Shown here: positions 17,926-26,403 of the stretch, piece after piece
Layout of the letters: the number at the start of each line of letters is the position of its first letter
How positions within the stretch are numbered: the first letter of the stretch is position 1
Assembly (NCBI GenBank): GCA_015068855.1
Contig: SVJS01000001.1
Coordinates: 1-64,000 of the forward strand
DNA length: 64,000 bases
Direction of reading: 5' to 3'
From: Oscillospiraceae bacterium
GTDB lineage: Bacteria; Bacillota; Clostridia; UBA1381; UBA9506
Translations under genes and position numbers: made by a program
Notes under the pieces: generated by a model
The model's input: only the letters and a program-made list of their open reading frames with translations
Told to the model about the DNA's origin: nothing
Databases searched by the model: none

Positions 17926-18948
17926 TTAGCGCCATCTCTTAGAGCGATTGCTCAAAATGCCCTGACCGGCTTTTTCCAGCGCAGACAGCGCAAGACCGGT
18001 GCCCAAGGCAACGCAATCTAAAGCCTTATCGGAAACATAAACAGGAATACCTGTTTCTTCTGCAATCAAAACATCCAAACCGCGAATCAGAGCGCCACCG
18101 CCGGTTAACACAATACCGCGGTTCATAACATCTGCCGCCAGCTCCGGCGGGGTCTGTTCCAGCGTGCCTTTAATGGCATCCACAATAGCAAAAATGGATT
18201 CAGACATCGCACCGCGAATTTCACGGCTGGTTAACGTGATGGTTCTGGGCAGGCCGGAAATCAAATCACGGCCCTTAACGTCCATGGTGCTCTCGCCTTC
18301 ATATTCATAGGCAGAACCGATGCCAAATTTAATTTCTTCTGCCGTACGTTCACCAATCATCAGGTTATATTCTTTTTTAATGTAGTTCACAATATCGTCA
18401 TCCAGCTCATCGCCTGCAATGCGCAGAGACTGGCTGGAAACAATGCCGCCATAGGAAATGACAGCTACTTCGCTGGTGCCACCGCCGATATCAACAACCA
18501 TGCTGCCGGTGGGCTCGGAAACGGGCAAACCGGCACCGATGGCCGCAGCCATGGGCTCTTCAATCAGGTAAGCATGCTTACCGCCGGCAGAAAGAACAGA
18601 TTCTTCCACAGCACGGCGTTCAACCTCTGTTACACCAAAGGGAATGCAAACCACAACCGTCGGCTTCATCAAAGAGGACGGATAGGCCTTTTTAATAAAA
18701 TATTTCATCATGGCCTGTGTGCTGGCAAAGTCTGCAATAACACCATCCTTTAAGGGGCGGATGGCCACAACGTTGCCCGGGGTACGGCCAATCATTTCCT
18801 TGGCTTCGTTGCCCACTTTAAGCACCTTACCGTCATTTTTGTTAACAGCAACAACCGAGGGCTCACGCAGGATGATTCCCTTTCCCTTTAAGTAAACCAC
18901 GGTGTTCGCTGTACCTAAGTCAATTCCGATATCTTTTGCAAGTGACAT
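17926..18948 (-). CDS. mreB: Rod shape-determining actin homologue MreB
   Basis: 340 residues, an actin-fold ATPase that polymerises under the membrane and positions wall synthesis. Nucleotide-binding motifs are [10 protein letters not shown] (~7-16), [13 protein letters not shown] (~158-170) and [12 protein letters not shown] (~285-296). It is followed by mreC after 40 bases and preceded by maf with three bases between, so maf-mreBCD-PBP2 is one transcription unit. The ATG follows GGGAGG. Paralogues such as Mbl are similar, but operon context favours MreB. Confidence 0.95.
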   Translation of the reverse strand: MSLAKDIGIDLGTANTVVYLKGKGIILREPSVVAVNKNDGKVLKVGNEAKEMIGRTPGNVVAIRPLKDGVIADFASTQAMMKYFIKKAYPSSLMKPTVVVCIPFGVTEVERRAVEESVLSAGGKHAYLIEEPMAAAIGAGLPVSEPTGSMVVDIGGGTSEVAVISYGGIVSSQSLRIAGDELDDDIVNYIKKEYNLMIGERTAEEIKFGIGSAYEYEGESTMDVKGRDLISGLPRTITLTSREIRGAMSESIFAIVDAIKGTLEQTPPELAADVMNRGIVLTGGGALIRGLDVLIAEETGIPVYVSDKALDCVALGTGLALSALEKAGQGILSNRSKRWR

Positions 18949-18951
18949 GTC

Positions 18952-19575
18952 TTATAAAACCTCCCACATTAATTGAAAATCAAATTCTTCCTGTAATATA
19001 TGGCAAAGCCGCATGAGCGGCAAACCCACCACGTTGTTATAATCGCCTTCAATTTTTTCCACAAACAGAGCGCCCAGCCCCTGAATCCCATAGCTGCCTG
19101 CCTTGTCAAGAGGCTCGCCTGTGGCTACATAGGACGCAATTTCTGCCTCACTCATTTCCTTAAAGAAAACCTTAGTTTCCTCGCAAACGCTGATGCTTTT
19201 TCCGTCCCGACAGCGAATGACCGTCACACCGGTAACGACGCTGTGCGCCCGTCCGGAAAGACGCGCAAGCATTCTCCTGGCATCTTCTTCATCCTTGGGC
19301 TTTGTCAGAATCTCGCCGTCTAAAACAACCACCGTGTCTGCCCCAATCACGTAGGCCGATGCAGGCTGCGTTTTGGCGATATCCGCCGCTTTTAACAAAG
19401 AAAGGCTTTGCACGGTTAACTGAGGCGAAAGGTCGGGGTTAATGTCTTCGTCTGCCTGTGACGGCAAAACAAAAAACGGCAACCCGATTTGTTCTAAAAG
19501 CTCCCTGCGTCTCGGCGACGCAGAAGCCAGAACAACCACCGCAGAAGGCGGCAACTGAAATCGTATCTGTTTCAT
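18952..19575 (-). CDS. maf: Maf family nucleoside triphosphate pyrophosphatase
   Basis: About 207 residues. Maf proteins hydrolyse non-canonical or modified NTPs (dTTP/UTP type) to the monophosphate and influence septum formation. Motifs are LASASPRRRELL (~14-25), the VIGADTVVVLD strand with a metal-binding Asp (~77-87) and SYGIQGLGALFVEKIEGDYNNVVGLPL near the end, seen here as GIQGLGALFVE and GDYNNVVGLP. I prefer the ATG at 19575 behind GGAG; another ATG is four codons earlier. Confidence 0.92.
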   Translation of the reverse strand: MKQIRFQLPPSAVVVLASASPRRRELLEQIGLPFFVLPSQADEDINPDLSPQLTVQSLSLLKAADIAKTQPASAYVIGADTVVVLDGEILTKPKDEEDARRMLARLSGRAHSVVTGVTVIRCRDGKSISVCEETKVFFKEMSEAEIASYVATGEPLDKAGSYGIQGLGALFVEKIEGDYNNVVGLPLMRLCHILQEEFDFQLMWEVL

Positions 19576-19591
19576 AGCAAGCTCCATTGTA

Positions 19592-20113
19592 TCAAAAACT
19601 TTGTCTTTCGTTTTTCGGGCTGATGCGCGTGGCCAAAAGGCCCGTACACAGTCCGCTGACAGCTGAAAAAATCGCCATTGGCGGCAAGTACATAAACATA
19701 TAGGCGTTTTCTAAAACCAGAGCCGCAACCGTAACCTGCGCCAGGTTAAAAGCAAAGGCCCCCAGCATGCTCCATCCAATCAGGCTGACAGAGCCGGAAA
19801 AAAACCTGCGGGATACAAGCATAACCAAAACAGCGCCAATCGTTCCTGCACCGCTATATAAAAACGCCGTTATCGTGCCGCCCAAGAGGCTGCCCAGAAG
19901 GCTACGCAAAAGCCCGACTGTCAGGCTAAACCCCGCTCCGTAATGAAAAAAAGCAAGCAGGGTTACGATGTTTGCAAGCCCAATGCGCACACCGGGCAAA
20001 ACGCCCATGCCGGGCACAAAACTTTCGGCATAATGCAGCACAAGCCCAACGGACACGAAAAGCCCCAGGGTTGTTATCTTGCGGGCCGTGAGTTTTTTAA
20101 TACGCAAGGGCAT
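19592..20113 (-). CDS. Gx transporter / heptaprenyl diphosphate synthase component I family membrane protein
   Basis: About 173 residues with five to six membrane helices. It matches the family often named heptaprenyl diphosphate synthase component I, now thought to be ECF S-component-like (Gx transporter). Visible signatures are GVRIGLANIVTLLAF and LRSLLGSLLGGT near the middle. The start at 20113 follows GGAGAGG; upstream ATGs at 20119 and 20134 are in frame. It overlaps the end of the NusG-II gene. The NusG-II/Gx pair is common in Clostridia, where it often lies near fmn-binding/rnf genes; here it is inserted in the maf-mre run. Function is not settled. Confidence 0.82.
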   Translation of the reverse strand: MPLRIKKLTARKITTLGLFVSVGLVLHYAESFVPGMGVLPGVRIGLANIVTLLAFFHYGAGFSLTVGLLRSLLGSLLGGTITAFLYSGAGTIGAVLVMLVSRRFFSGSVSLIGWSMLGAFAFNLAQVTVAALVLENAYMFMYLPPMAIFSAVSGLCTGLLATRISPKNERQSF

Positions 20114-20465
20114 CCACATCCTCTCCGCCGTCAATATAAACCACCAAGCGGTTTGGCAGACAAACCAGCGTTTCTCCCTTTTGACTGATGGCGCCGGCCT
20201 TCATTTCAAGCCGGTCGGGACAATCCGATTCTGTGACCGAAACCTGCCCCTCTTCAATTACTACTTTATTATACCCAAATTTTGTCTTGATTGCAAGTGT
20301 CTTACCATTTTTTTCTTGCAGGGAATAACGGCCGTAAAGCGCACCGTCAACCTCAATAACAACCTGTGCGTTTTCGCCGCCCGAAGTCCAGAGCGGAGCC
20401 AGGCACATGGCCAGAATGCCCCCAAAGAAAAGGCAGGCAAAAATCACTCTGTCGCCCCACTTCAT
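20097..20465 (-). CDS. NusG domain II-containing protein
   Basis: 122 residues with an N-terminal membrane helix (~7-27) and a small extracytoplasmic beta domain of the NusG_II type. A VVIEVDGALYGRYSL strand pair is visible near 37-50, and the C-terminal LVCLPNRLVVYI strand is typical. Biochemical function is unknown. It overlaps the Gx gene downstream by 17 bases and overlaps the dut stop by four bases (ATGA), indicating translational coupling across dut, NusG-II and Gx. Confidence 0.82.
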   Translation of the reverse strand: MKWGDRVIFACLFFGGILAMCLAPLWTSGGENAQVVIEVDGALYGRYSLQEKNGKTLAIKTKFGYNKVVIEEGQVSVTESDCPDRLEMKAGAISQKGETLVCLPNRLVVYIDGGEDVDALAY

Positions 20466-20911
20466 CGTCCTGTTGAACCAAAGCCGCCATCGCCGCGACC
20501 GCTTTCGGGCAATTCTGAAACCTCTGTCAAGTCCCCGTGCAGCACCGGCGCAAACACCATTTGCGCAATGCGTTCGCCGGGCTTTATGGTATAATCCTCC
20601 GGCCCTAAGTTAATCAGGCCAACACAAATTTCGCCGCGATAGTCCGAGTCGACCACGCCTACGCCGTTAGACAGGCAAATGCCATGGCGAACCCCCAGCC
20701 CGCTGCGGGCATATAGATAGGCCACACAGGTTTCATCAGGCAGGCAAATGGCAATCCCCGTCGGGATTTTTGCCATAGCACCCTTTTTAAGCAGTAGCGG
20801 CTCGGTAATATTTGCCGTTATATCCATGCCTGCCGCGCCCGGCGTTGCATAAAAAGGCATGGGCGGCACCGCACCGCTCTCATTTGCAATTCGTTTAATT
20901 AACACTTCCAT
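20462..20911 (-). CDS. dut: dUTP diphosphatase
   Basis: 149 residues from the ATG at 20911, preceded by AAGGGGCG. It hydrolyses dUTP to dUMP and PPi, keeping uracil out of DNA and feeding dTMP synthesis. The five trimeric-dUTPase motifs are visible: AAGMDI (~26-31), ARSGLG (~68-73), GVVDSDYRGEI with the catalytic Asp (~83-93), ERIAQMVF (~113-120) and the Gly-rich C-terminus RGDGGFGSTG (~139-148). It is co-transcribed with the NusG-II gene. Confidence 0.95.
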   Translation of the reverse strand: MEVLIKRIANESGAVPPMPFYATPGAAGMDITANITEPLLLKKGAMAKIPTGIAICLPDETCVAYLYARSGLGVRHGICLSNGVGVVDSDYRGEICVGLINLGPEDYTIKPGERIAQMVFAPVLHGDLTEVSELPESGRGDGGFGSTGR

Positions 20912-20924
20912 ATTCTCGCCCCTT

Positions 20925-22958
20925 TCATTGCATACCACGGTAAAAATGGCCTCGGGTAAAGGCACCGCCAAAGGGTGCGCCTTGCCCCCCTGCCAACGCT
21001 TTTTGATACTTTCTTATGATATTGCAACAGGTTTCGTAATTTTCAAAGGAAAAGCTTAACCTGATGCTGTCGATGTGCAGCTTTTTAAGTTCCTCCATGC
21101 GGTCTGCCATGTAAATGGGTTTTCCGTTGTAAACAACGGTTCCGCAATGCGTTGTCTGCAAAGGAAATGTCTCTTGTTTGCGGTCAAGCAGGGAAAAGCT
21201 TGCCCCATCGCAATCACAGCGATAGGCGCTTTTGACAATGCAGTTTTCAAGCAGCATCAGCGGCAGATGGCCATAGCCGATGATTTCCAGCTTGCCTTTC
21301 GTTTCCTGTCGCAGCTGCATGATGCTTTTTACGTTGAGTTCAGGCGACAAAACCACTCTCTCTGCGCCCTGACTAAAAAGAAATTCTGCGCTTTCGCTGT
21401 TGGCAACATTGAGTCTGTGTCCGGCAGTTATCTGTTTCCCTCTGCACGCTGACAGCTGCCCTATATTCTGTATGCAAACCGCTTCTGCATCGCCCATATC
21501 AATACTCTGCCCCTCCTTAGAAAGTGGCGGCAGCAGTAAAACTTTCTCTTTTGCGCCCTCTGCCTTGGCAAATAAAGAACGCGGCATATACATGCGGCGG
21601 ATGCCCAGCTCCATGGCTGCGCGAAGCTGCTCCTCCGTTTGCACCTCGGCACATAACTCTATGGTTCCCGCATGCCGCATCAGCTCCCTAGGAGCGCTTG
21701 TTAATGTCGGCAGCGTCCGCTTATAGGGCTCTGTCAACAGTTGTTCCAGTTGCGCCACCCCTTGTCGCCGCAATTCATTCAGGCAGCTGACAGACACGGC
21801 GGTCTCTCCGTCCGTTTCCACGGAGATGTCCTTGCTGCAAAAGGCCGTTCCGCCTAATTTTGCCAACTGCTCTTCCATACGCGCTGCGTCCGTTGCACGG
21901 GTATGCGCCTTTTGACAAGGCTCACCCATCACGCTGACAAAGCGCCCGTCAGAAAGACGCATGGTAAGAGCAAGAGGCTCATCTACTTTGGCAGACAGTT
22001 CCATCGAAACGGGCACGGTCCGCTCCATTGTCTGTAATTGCGGGAGCGTGCCTGCTATTTTGGGGCTCCCCTTTGTGTCCATCATATCGCCATAGGTGCA
22101 CCCGTCATAATAGCCATGACAGGAGCCGCCGCGGGAGAAAAATTTCAGCATATCCTGAATATCTGCATCGCTCACGTGCTCCGTCAAAGCCCTTTTATAA
22201 ATGGCCGTGACCATGGCTACATAGTCAGGGCTTTTCATCCGACCCTCAATTTTTAGGGAGCTGACGCCAAGTTCTGCCAGTTCCTGCACCTTATCTGCCA
22301 GACACAAATCCTTGGGGCACAAAAGGGGCATATTGTCTGTTACGGGCTTCCCGTTTTTAAGCAGTGTATAAGGCAGGCGGCAAGGCTGGGCACAGGCGCC
22401 ACGATTCCCGCTTCTGCCACCTAAGAGGCTGCTCATCAGGCATTGTCCCGAATAGGAAATGCACAGCGCACCATGCACAAAATATTCAAGCTCCGTATCG
22501 GTGTGACGGCGGATGGAGGCAATCCCTTCTTTTGTTACCTCACGGGCCAGAACCACACGCGAAAGACCCTGCTCGGCCAGTGTTTCCACGCCCTGATGAT
22601 TCACAACTGTCATCTGTGTGCTGGCATGCAGGGGAAAATCGGGGAGCTCTTGACGAATTCTCCGCATCAAACCCAAATCCTGAATAATCAGGGCATCCAC
22701 GCCAATCTGATAGGCATAGCGCACAAAGCGCATTGCCTCGGAAAGCTCCGACTCCAAAAGCAAAGTGTTAACGCAAACATAAAGGCGCACACCACGAATA
22801 TGACAATAGTCCACAGCTTCGGAAAGCTCTGCATCGGTAAAATTGGCAGCGCTGCTTCTGGCGCTATACCGACTGCCGCCCACATACACCGCATCGGCGC
22901 CATATTGGACAGCGGCTTTAAGAGCCTCAAAGTTGCCGGCCGGCGATAAAATTTCCAT
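20925..22958 (-). CDS. U32 family peptidase / RNA-hydroxylation-type protein
   Basis: 677 residues, the long U32 form with an additional C-terminal half (DUF3656-like). The U32 signature is visible as EYFVHGALCISYSGQC (~161-176), followed by RSGNRGACAQPCR (~185), whose cysteines suit an Fe-S centre. In Escherichia coli U32 proteins (RlhA, TrhP) hydroxylate 23S rRNA or tRNA, so RNA modification is more likely than proteolysis. It lies 13 bases upstream of dut and 19 bases after queG, itself a tRNA-modification gene, which agrees with that idea. Confidence 0.88.
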   Translation of the reverse strand: MEILSPAGNFEALKAAVQYGADAVYVGGSRYSARSSAANFTDAELSEAVDYCHIRGVRLYVCVNTLLLESELSEAMRFVRYAYQIGVDALIIQDLGLMRRIRQELPDFPLHASTQMTVVNHQGVETLAEQGLSRVVLAREVTKEGIASIRRHTDTELEYFVHGALCISYSGQCLMSSLLGGRSGNRGACAQPCRLPYTLLKNGKPVTDNMPLLCPKDLCLADKVQELAELGVSSLKIEGRMKSPDYVAMVTAIYKRALTEHVSDADIQDMLKFFSRGGSCHGYYDGCTYGDMMDTKGSPKIAGTLPQLQTMERTVPVSMELSAKVDEPLALTMRLSDGRFVSVMGEPCQKAHTRATDAARMEEQLAKLGGTAFCSKDISVETDGETAVSVSCLNELRRQGVAQLEQLLTEPYKRTLPTLTSAPRELMRHAGTIELCAEVQTEEQLRAAMELGIRRMYMPRSLFAKAEGAKEKVLLLPPLSKEGQSIDMGDAEAVCIQNIGQLSACRGKQITAGHRLNVANSESAEFLFSQGAERVVLSPELNVKSIMQLRQETKGKLEIIGYGHLPLMLLENCIVKSAYRCDCDGASFSLLDRKQETFPLQTTHCGTVVYNGKPIYMADRMEELKKLHIDSIRLSFSFENYETCCNIIRKYQKALAGGQGAPFGGAFTRGHFYRGMQ

Positions 22959-22977
22959 GGTATGCCCCCTTTCTGTG

Positions 22978-23862
22978 TTACTTGTTAAAATTTTTCAAAA
23001 TCGTCTCCCGACTGCACCAGGAAAACGGAAACTGCTGATAATTCTTTTTGTACGCTCGTCCGCTCATAGCGGCAATTTCATCATAATCAAGTCCGCCGAG
23101 CGTTGCCTCGTAAAACTCCTGAATCGGCGTGTCACAAACCGCCTTGTTATGAGGGCAAACAGCCTGACAAACGTCACAGCCGTAAACCGAGTTTTGCCCG
23201 TGAAGGAGCTTTTTTTGCGCCTCCGTCACGTCCTTTTTCTGCGTTAAATAGGAAATGCACCGCTCACAGTCAAAGCCAAAATGACCATCCAGCGCACCGC
23301 CGGGGCAAGCCTTTTGGCAGGCACCGCAATCTAAGCATTCCCTATCCATCGGCATATCTGCCGCCAAGGGAACCGTCACAAGCAAGGCGCCCACAAAAAA
23401 CCAGGAGCCATATTGCGGATGAATTAAAAGATTGTTTTTCCCGAAAAACCCAAGCCCCGCCCGATAGGCAAGCCACCTGTCCACCAGGGGCGAGGTGTCG
23501 CAAACAGCAAGGCAATTTGCCTTAGGGTCCCGTTCCTTGATAAAGTCCTCTATCTTGGAAAGGTAGCGCCTGACAATCCCATGATAATCAGGAATGGCGG
23601 CATAACGGGAGATGTTAACAGGGTCGATACCACTGCGATAATAAGGAAACAAACAAACGAAAATACTCTTTGCGCCGGGGAGCAAGTCCGCCGGCGTAAC
23701 TCGTTTTTCTGCCTCTTTTTCTTCAAATATACAGGGCGGGCATTGTCCCCGCCGCTTTTGCAAAACAGCTTTCAAGGCAGAGTCCTCTCCCGCATCACAA
23801 ACCCCCGATGCAGGGATGGATAAACTTTTGGCAAAGCCTTTCAGCTCCTCTGCTGTCAACAT
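22978..23862 (-). CDS. queG: Epoxyqueuosine reductase
   Basis: About 294 residues from the ATG at 23862 behind AGAGGTGA. It is the final step of queuosine synthesis in tRNA, using cobalamin and two [4Fe-4S] clusters. Visible are GFFGKNNLLIHP (~137-148), the ferredoxin-type CLDCGACQKACP (~175-186) and the second set CERCISYL (~197) with GCDVCQAVCPHNK (~225-237). It is shorter than the E. coli enzyme, lacking the C-terminal HEAT repeats, as is common in Clostridia. No other que genes are in the window. A hairpin separates it from ireB. Confidence 0.9.
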   Translation of the reverse strand: MLTAEELKGFAKSLSIPASGVCDAGEDSALKAVLQKRRGQCPPCIFEEKEAEKRVTPADLLPGAKSIFVCLFPYYRSGIDPVNISRYAAIPDYHGIVRRYLSKIEDFIKERDPKANCLAVCDTSPLVDRWLAYRAGLGFFGKNNLLIHPQYGSWFFVGALLVTVPLAADMPMDRECLDCGACQKACPGGALDGHFGFDCERCISYLTQKKDVTEAQKKLLHGQNSVYGCDVCQAVCPHNKAVCDTPIQEFYEATLGGLDYDEIAAMSGRAYKKNYQQFPFSWCSRETILKNFNK

Positions 23863-23879
23863 GTTTCTCACCTCTGTAA

Positions 23880-23913
23880 ACAAGGTCTGCCATCTAAAAA
23901 CGGCAGACCTTGT
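23880..23913 (-). terminator. Hairpin between ireB and queG
   Basis: ACAAGGTCTGCC and GGCAGACCTTGT form a perfect 12-base stem, followed on the minus strand only by TTTAC. Probably a weak ireB terminator with read-through into queG, for which I see no separate promoter. Confidence 0.65.
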
Positions 23914-23928
23914 AATAAACACCTGACT

Positions 23929-24186
23929 TTATGCGCGGTTATGATCGATGTAATTCTTAACCATGGCCTCTAACAGCTCATCTCTGTCAATCTTTCCGAT
24001 CAAAGCACGAGCGTTGTTGTGACTGGTAATGTAGGTCGGGTCACCGGACATAATATAGCCCACCAGCTGACTGACAGGATTATATCCTTTCTCGGATAGT
24101 GCCGCATAAACCGCTGCCATAACTGAGCGGATATAGTCCTCACGGTTAACACCGAAGGTATATTTCTGGGTTTCGTTTATATCCAT
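23929..24186 (-). CDS. ireB: IreB family regulatory phosphoprotein
   Basis: 85 residues, full length for the UPF0297/IreB family. In Enterococcus faecalis IreB is phosphorylated by the PASTA kinase IreK and restrains cephalosporin resistance. Characteristic stretches are [12 protein letters not shown] (~9-20), [19 protein letters not shown] (~35-53) and the C-terminal helix with MVKNYIDH. The N-terminal region contains the Thr residues expected as phosphorylation sites. In most Firmicutes it sits between alaS and ruvX; here it stands alone with its own promoter. Confidence 0.93.
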   Translation of the reverse strand: MDINETQKYTFGVNREDYIRSVMAAVYAALSEKGYNPVSQLVGYIMSGDPTYITSHNNARALIGKIDRDELLEAMVKNYIDHNRA

Positions 24187-24233
24187 TCAAAACACCGCCT
24201 TTCTGCTGTTTGGATATAATATTGTATGTTTTT

Positions 24234-24262
24234 ATTATACACAACAACCCTATGACTTGCAA
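24234..24262 (-). promoter_or_regulatory. Promoter of ireB
   Basis: TTGCAA, 17 bases, TATAAT on the minus strand, about 50 bases upstream of the ireB ATG. Confidence 0.75.
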
Positions 24263-24276
24263 GCTTTTTCTTAATT

Positions 24277-24837
24277 TTATTTGATTTTAACCGGCAGACC
24301 GGCCATCATGACATAGACCTCGTCTGCCTGAGCTGCAATTTTTGTGTTGGCACGGCAGGTAATATCCCTGCGAATCTTGTTAAAACGGTCAACAGGACGG
24401 CTGCCCATGCCCATCTCATTCGTAATCATCACGACAGGCGCCGGAGCCTGTTTGGCTGCCTGCACAACCTTACGGACGGTCTGCAAAATACTTTTCTCAA
24501 TTTCCAAAACCGCAGACAGGGGAACGGATTCCCAAATGGCATCATGCTCGCCCAGAAGCTGCGTGATTAAAACAGAGATTCTGTCAAGCACAATCCCGTC
24601 ATAGGCTGCGCCGAATTCTGTGATATGCTCCGCTATGCCGTCATAGGCCTCTAAGGTATCCCAGGTCACAGGGCGCATGGTTTTTCTGTACTCAATCCGG
24701 CTTTTAACCTCTTCATCATCCTCAGGAACCAAGGTCGCAATATACAAAATGCTGTCGCCGAATTCTTCCGCCAGACTCTGTGCAAAGTCACTCTTTCCGC
24801 TTCTTTTTCCGCCAACAATCAAGGTCAGTTTGCCCAT
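24277..24837 (-). CDS. cobU: Adenosylcobinamide kinase / adenosylcobinamide-phosphate guanylyltransferase
   Basis: About 186 residues from the ATG at 24837 behind AGGGGGAG. It phosphorylates adenosylcobinamide and transfers GMP to it in the late nucleotide-loop part of cobalamin synthesis. The P-loop GGKRSGKS (~8-15) is followed by YIATLVPEDDE (~31-41), the RPVTWDTLEA region (~54-63) and TNEMGMGSRPV (~143-153). No other cob genes and no recognisable cobalamin riboswitch are nearby. It may belong to a salvage pathway scattered over the genome, and queG in this window needs cobalamin. Confidence 0.92.
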   Translation of the reverse strand: MGKLTLIVGGKRSGKSDFAQSLAEEFGDSILYIATLVPEDDEEVKSRIEYRKTMRPVTWDTLEAYDGIAEHITEFGAAYDGIVLDRISVLITQLLGEHDAIWESVPLSAVLEIEKSILQTVRKVVQAAKQAPAPVVMITNEMGMGSRPVDRFNKIRRDITCRANTKIAAQADEVYVMMAGLPVKIK

Positions 24838-24935
24838 AGTTGCTCCCCCTTTTTCAGGCATGATGTGTACTTGTTTCGCGGCCTCTTATTTTGGCTCAAA
24901 CACCCCCAAGATGCCGCCTTCCTCTCTATACCTTC

Positions 24936-24964
24936 ATTATAGCAAACTGATTTTTTGCTTTCAA
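24936..24964 (-). promoter_or_regulatory. Promoter of cobU
   Basis: TTGAAA, 17 bases, TATAAT on the minus strand, ~100 bases upstream of cobU. The leader shows no B12-box or other cobalamin-riboswitch feature that I can recognise. Confidence 0.75.
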
Positions 24965-25000
24965 TATATAAAATGAACAAATTTTGCGCTAAACTATCAT

Positions 25001-25070
25001 GAAAAATACGAAAAGCCCCGCTTGTACGCAGAGCTCTCTATGGCGCACGGTTTCGTGCCGGGACTTTTCA
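25001..25070. repeat. Imperfect inverted repeat in the cobU-cotJ intergenic region
   Basis: GAAAAGCCCCG (25010-25020) pairs with CGGGACTTTTC (25059-25069) with one mismatch. The loop contains a second hairpin GCACG/CGTGC and a GAGCTC palindrome. The rest of the ~400-base gap between cobU and cotJA holds only the two divergent promoters. The element could be a small structured RNA or a bidirectional terminator of something lost. No gene is evident in it. Confidence 0.4.
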
Positions 25071-25159
25071 TGTATATTCAGTATACCCGTTTTTAAGACA
25101 TATCACCACAACCAAAATTCGCAAAAATCCACAACTTGCGCTAAATTGTGGGTTATTTT

Positions 25160-25188
25160 GGCACGCTTTGATTCTTTTTGCATACAAT
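25160..25188 (+). promoter_or_regulatory. Possible sigma-E promoter of cotJABC
   Basis: CATACAAT at 25181-25188 matches the sporulation sigma-E -10 element exactly. The -35 region (around GGCACG) matches poorly. In Bacillus subtilis the cotJ operon is a sigma-E target, which supports the call. Confidence 0.5.
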
Positions 25189-25233
25189 GAAAGTAGAACC
25201 TTAATCATCATGCAGAAAGGAAGGATATGTCTT

Positions 25234-25392
25234 ATGGAGGAAAAATATCAGCCCCTCGTTCGCGTAGGATATGCCTATGTCCCCGTGCAGGAACTCGGCG
25301 AATTGTATGCCCCTGAGGAAGCGTTAGAGCGCGGCACATTGTTCCCCGAGCTGGACCTGCCTATATCCGTTTACGGACCACTTGTTAAATAA
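25234..25392 (+). CDS. cotJA: Spore coat protein CotJA
   Basis: 52 residues from the ATG at 25234, with GGAAGG upstream. It is proline- and aromatic-rich, with the family pattern RVGYAYVPVQ (~10-19) and ELDLPISVYGP at the C-terminus. It is the first gene of the cotJABC spore-coat operon, made in the mother cell. A longer ORF exists upstream but lacks a ribosome site and contains the promoter. Its presence shows that the organism is, or descends from, an endospore former. Confidence 0.85.
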   Translation: MEEKYQPLVRVGYAYVPVQELGELYAPEEALERGTLFPELDLPISVYGPLVK

Positions 25393-25405
25393 AAGGAGGA
25401 TTACC

Positions 25406-25663
25406 ATGACAGGCTATGAAAAAAGCAGGGAGCGCCTGATGCGACAAATTATGGCGCTTTCCTTTGTACAAACCGAACTGAATTTATTTTTAGATACACA
25501 CCCGCAAAACCAAAAAGCATTACGTGAGTTCCGGGCCGTTACTGAGCAGCTTGCTGAACTCAGGCAGTATTACAAAGAAAACTTTGGCCCCCTGACTGCC
25601 GCGGAGGTTAAAAGCGAAACCGCCTGGAACTGGATTGAAAGTCCCTGGCCCTGGGAAAATTAA
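25406..25663 (+). CDS. cotJB: Spore coat protein CotJB
   Basis: 85 residues from the ATG at 25406 behind AGGAGG. A helical N-terminal part (MRQIMALSFVQTELNLFLDTH at ~12-32, seen as LSFVQTELNLFLDTH) is followed by YYKENFGPLT and a Trp-rich C-terminus (WNWIESPWPWEN) typical of CotJB. It lies between cotJA (13-base gap) and cotJC (17-base gap). Confidence 0.88.
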   Translation: MTGYEKSRERLMRQIMALSFVQTELNLFLDTHPQNQKALREFRAVTEQLAELRQYYKENFGPLTAAEVKSETAWNWIESPWPWEN

Positions 25664-25680
25664 AGGAGGACTGAACATTT

Positions 25681-26262
25681 ATGTGGCAATATGAAAAAAA
25701 ATTACAATTCCCCATTAACATCAAACGCCCCAATCCGGCTCTTGCTAACTACATCATCAGCCAGTATGGTGGTCCGGATGGCGAAATGGGTGCTTCCATG
25801 CGCTATCTGTCCCAGCGCTATTCCATGGAGGATGACGTTGCAAAGGCTTTGTTAACAGATATTGGCACGGAAGAACTTGCCCACCTTGAAATGGTGGCAA
25901 CCTTAGTGCATCAGCTGACAAAGAACGCCACCACCGGCGAAATTGAAAACAGCCCCCTGGCCCTTTACTATGTTGACCATGGCAAAGGCGTTTGGCCTGT
26001 TTCAGCTGCCGGTCAGGACTTTACCTCTATGAGTTTTGCCGTTAAAGGCGACCCCATCACAGATTTGGTTGAGGATTTAGCGGCAGAACAAAAAGCCCGC
26101 ACCACTTACGATAACATTTTAAGACTGTCAAACGACCCGGATGTGAACCGCGTCATCGCTTACCTGCGTGAGCGCGAGGTGGTTCACTTCCAGCGCTTCG
26201 GCGAAGCCTTGGACCGCATTCAGAGCAAAGGCTGCCACAGCAAATACGTTATGAGTCATTAA
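25681..26262 (+). CDS. cotJC: Spore coat protein CotJC, manganese catalase family
   Basis: 193 residues, a ferritin-like four-helix protein of the di-manganese catalase family. Metal-binding motifs are visible as EELAHLEMV (~64-72) and REREVVHFQRFGEAL (~163-177, as EVVHFQRF), with an earlier Glu in GGPDGEMGASMRYLSQRY. It is assembled in the spore coat and may decompose peroxide. It closes the cotJ operon, followed by a strong terminator. Confidence 0.93.
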   Translation: MWQYEKKLQFPINIKRPNPALANYIISQYGGPDGEMGASMRYLSQRYSMEDDVAKALLTDIGTEELAHLEMVATLVHQLTKNATTGEIENSPLALYYVDHGKGVWPVSAAGQDFTSMSFAVKGDPITDLVEDLAAEQKARTTYDNILRLSNDPDVNRVIAYLREREVVHFQRFGEALDRIQSKGCHSKYVMSH

Positions 26263-26269
26263 TGCATAA

Positions 26270-26304
26270 GCCCCCATCTGCTTTGCAGGTGGGGGCGTTT
26301 TTTT
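26270..26304 (+). terminator. Terminator of cotJABC
   Basis: GCCCCCATCTG and CAGGTGGGGGC stem with a CTTTG loop, followed by GTTTTTTT. Confidence 0.9.
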
Positions 26305-26374
26305 GGTGCGGCCGTCCTGGCGGGTAGTTCCGTTAAAATTTTTCTCAAAAAATTGCCACCCCGTGAAAGGAATC

Positions 26375-26403
26375 TTGAAAACAGTCCTGATGTGTGATAT
26401 ACT
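26375..26403 (+). promoter_or_regulatory. Promoter of the acyltransferase-PAP2 pair
   Basis: TTGAAA, 17 bases, TATACT, ~95 bases upstream of the likely GTG start. Confidence 0.7.

Noticed and set aside
22443-22949. 168-codon plus-strand ORF antisense to the U32 gene
   Set aside because: No ribosome site or domain; the opposite strand encodes the U32 signature.
24838-24960. Cobalamin riboswitch before cobU
   Set aside because: No B12 box or characteristic junction could be found by eye in the leader.
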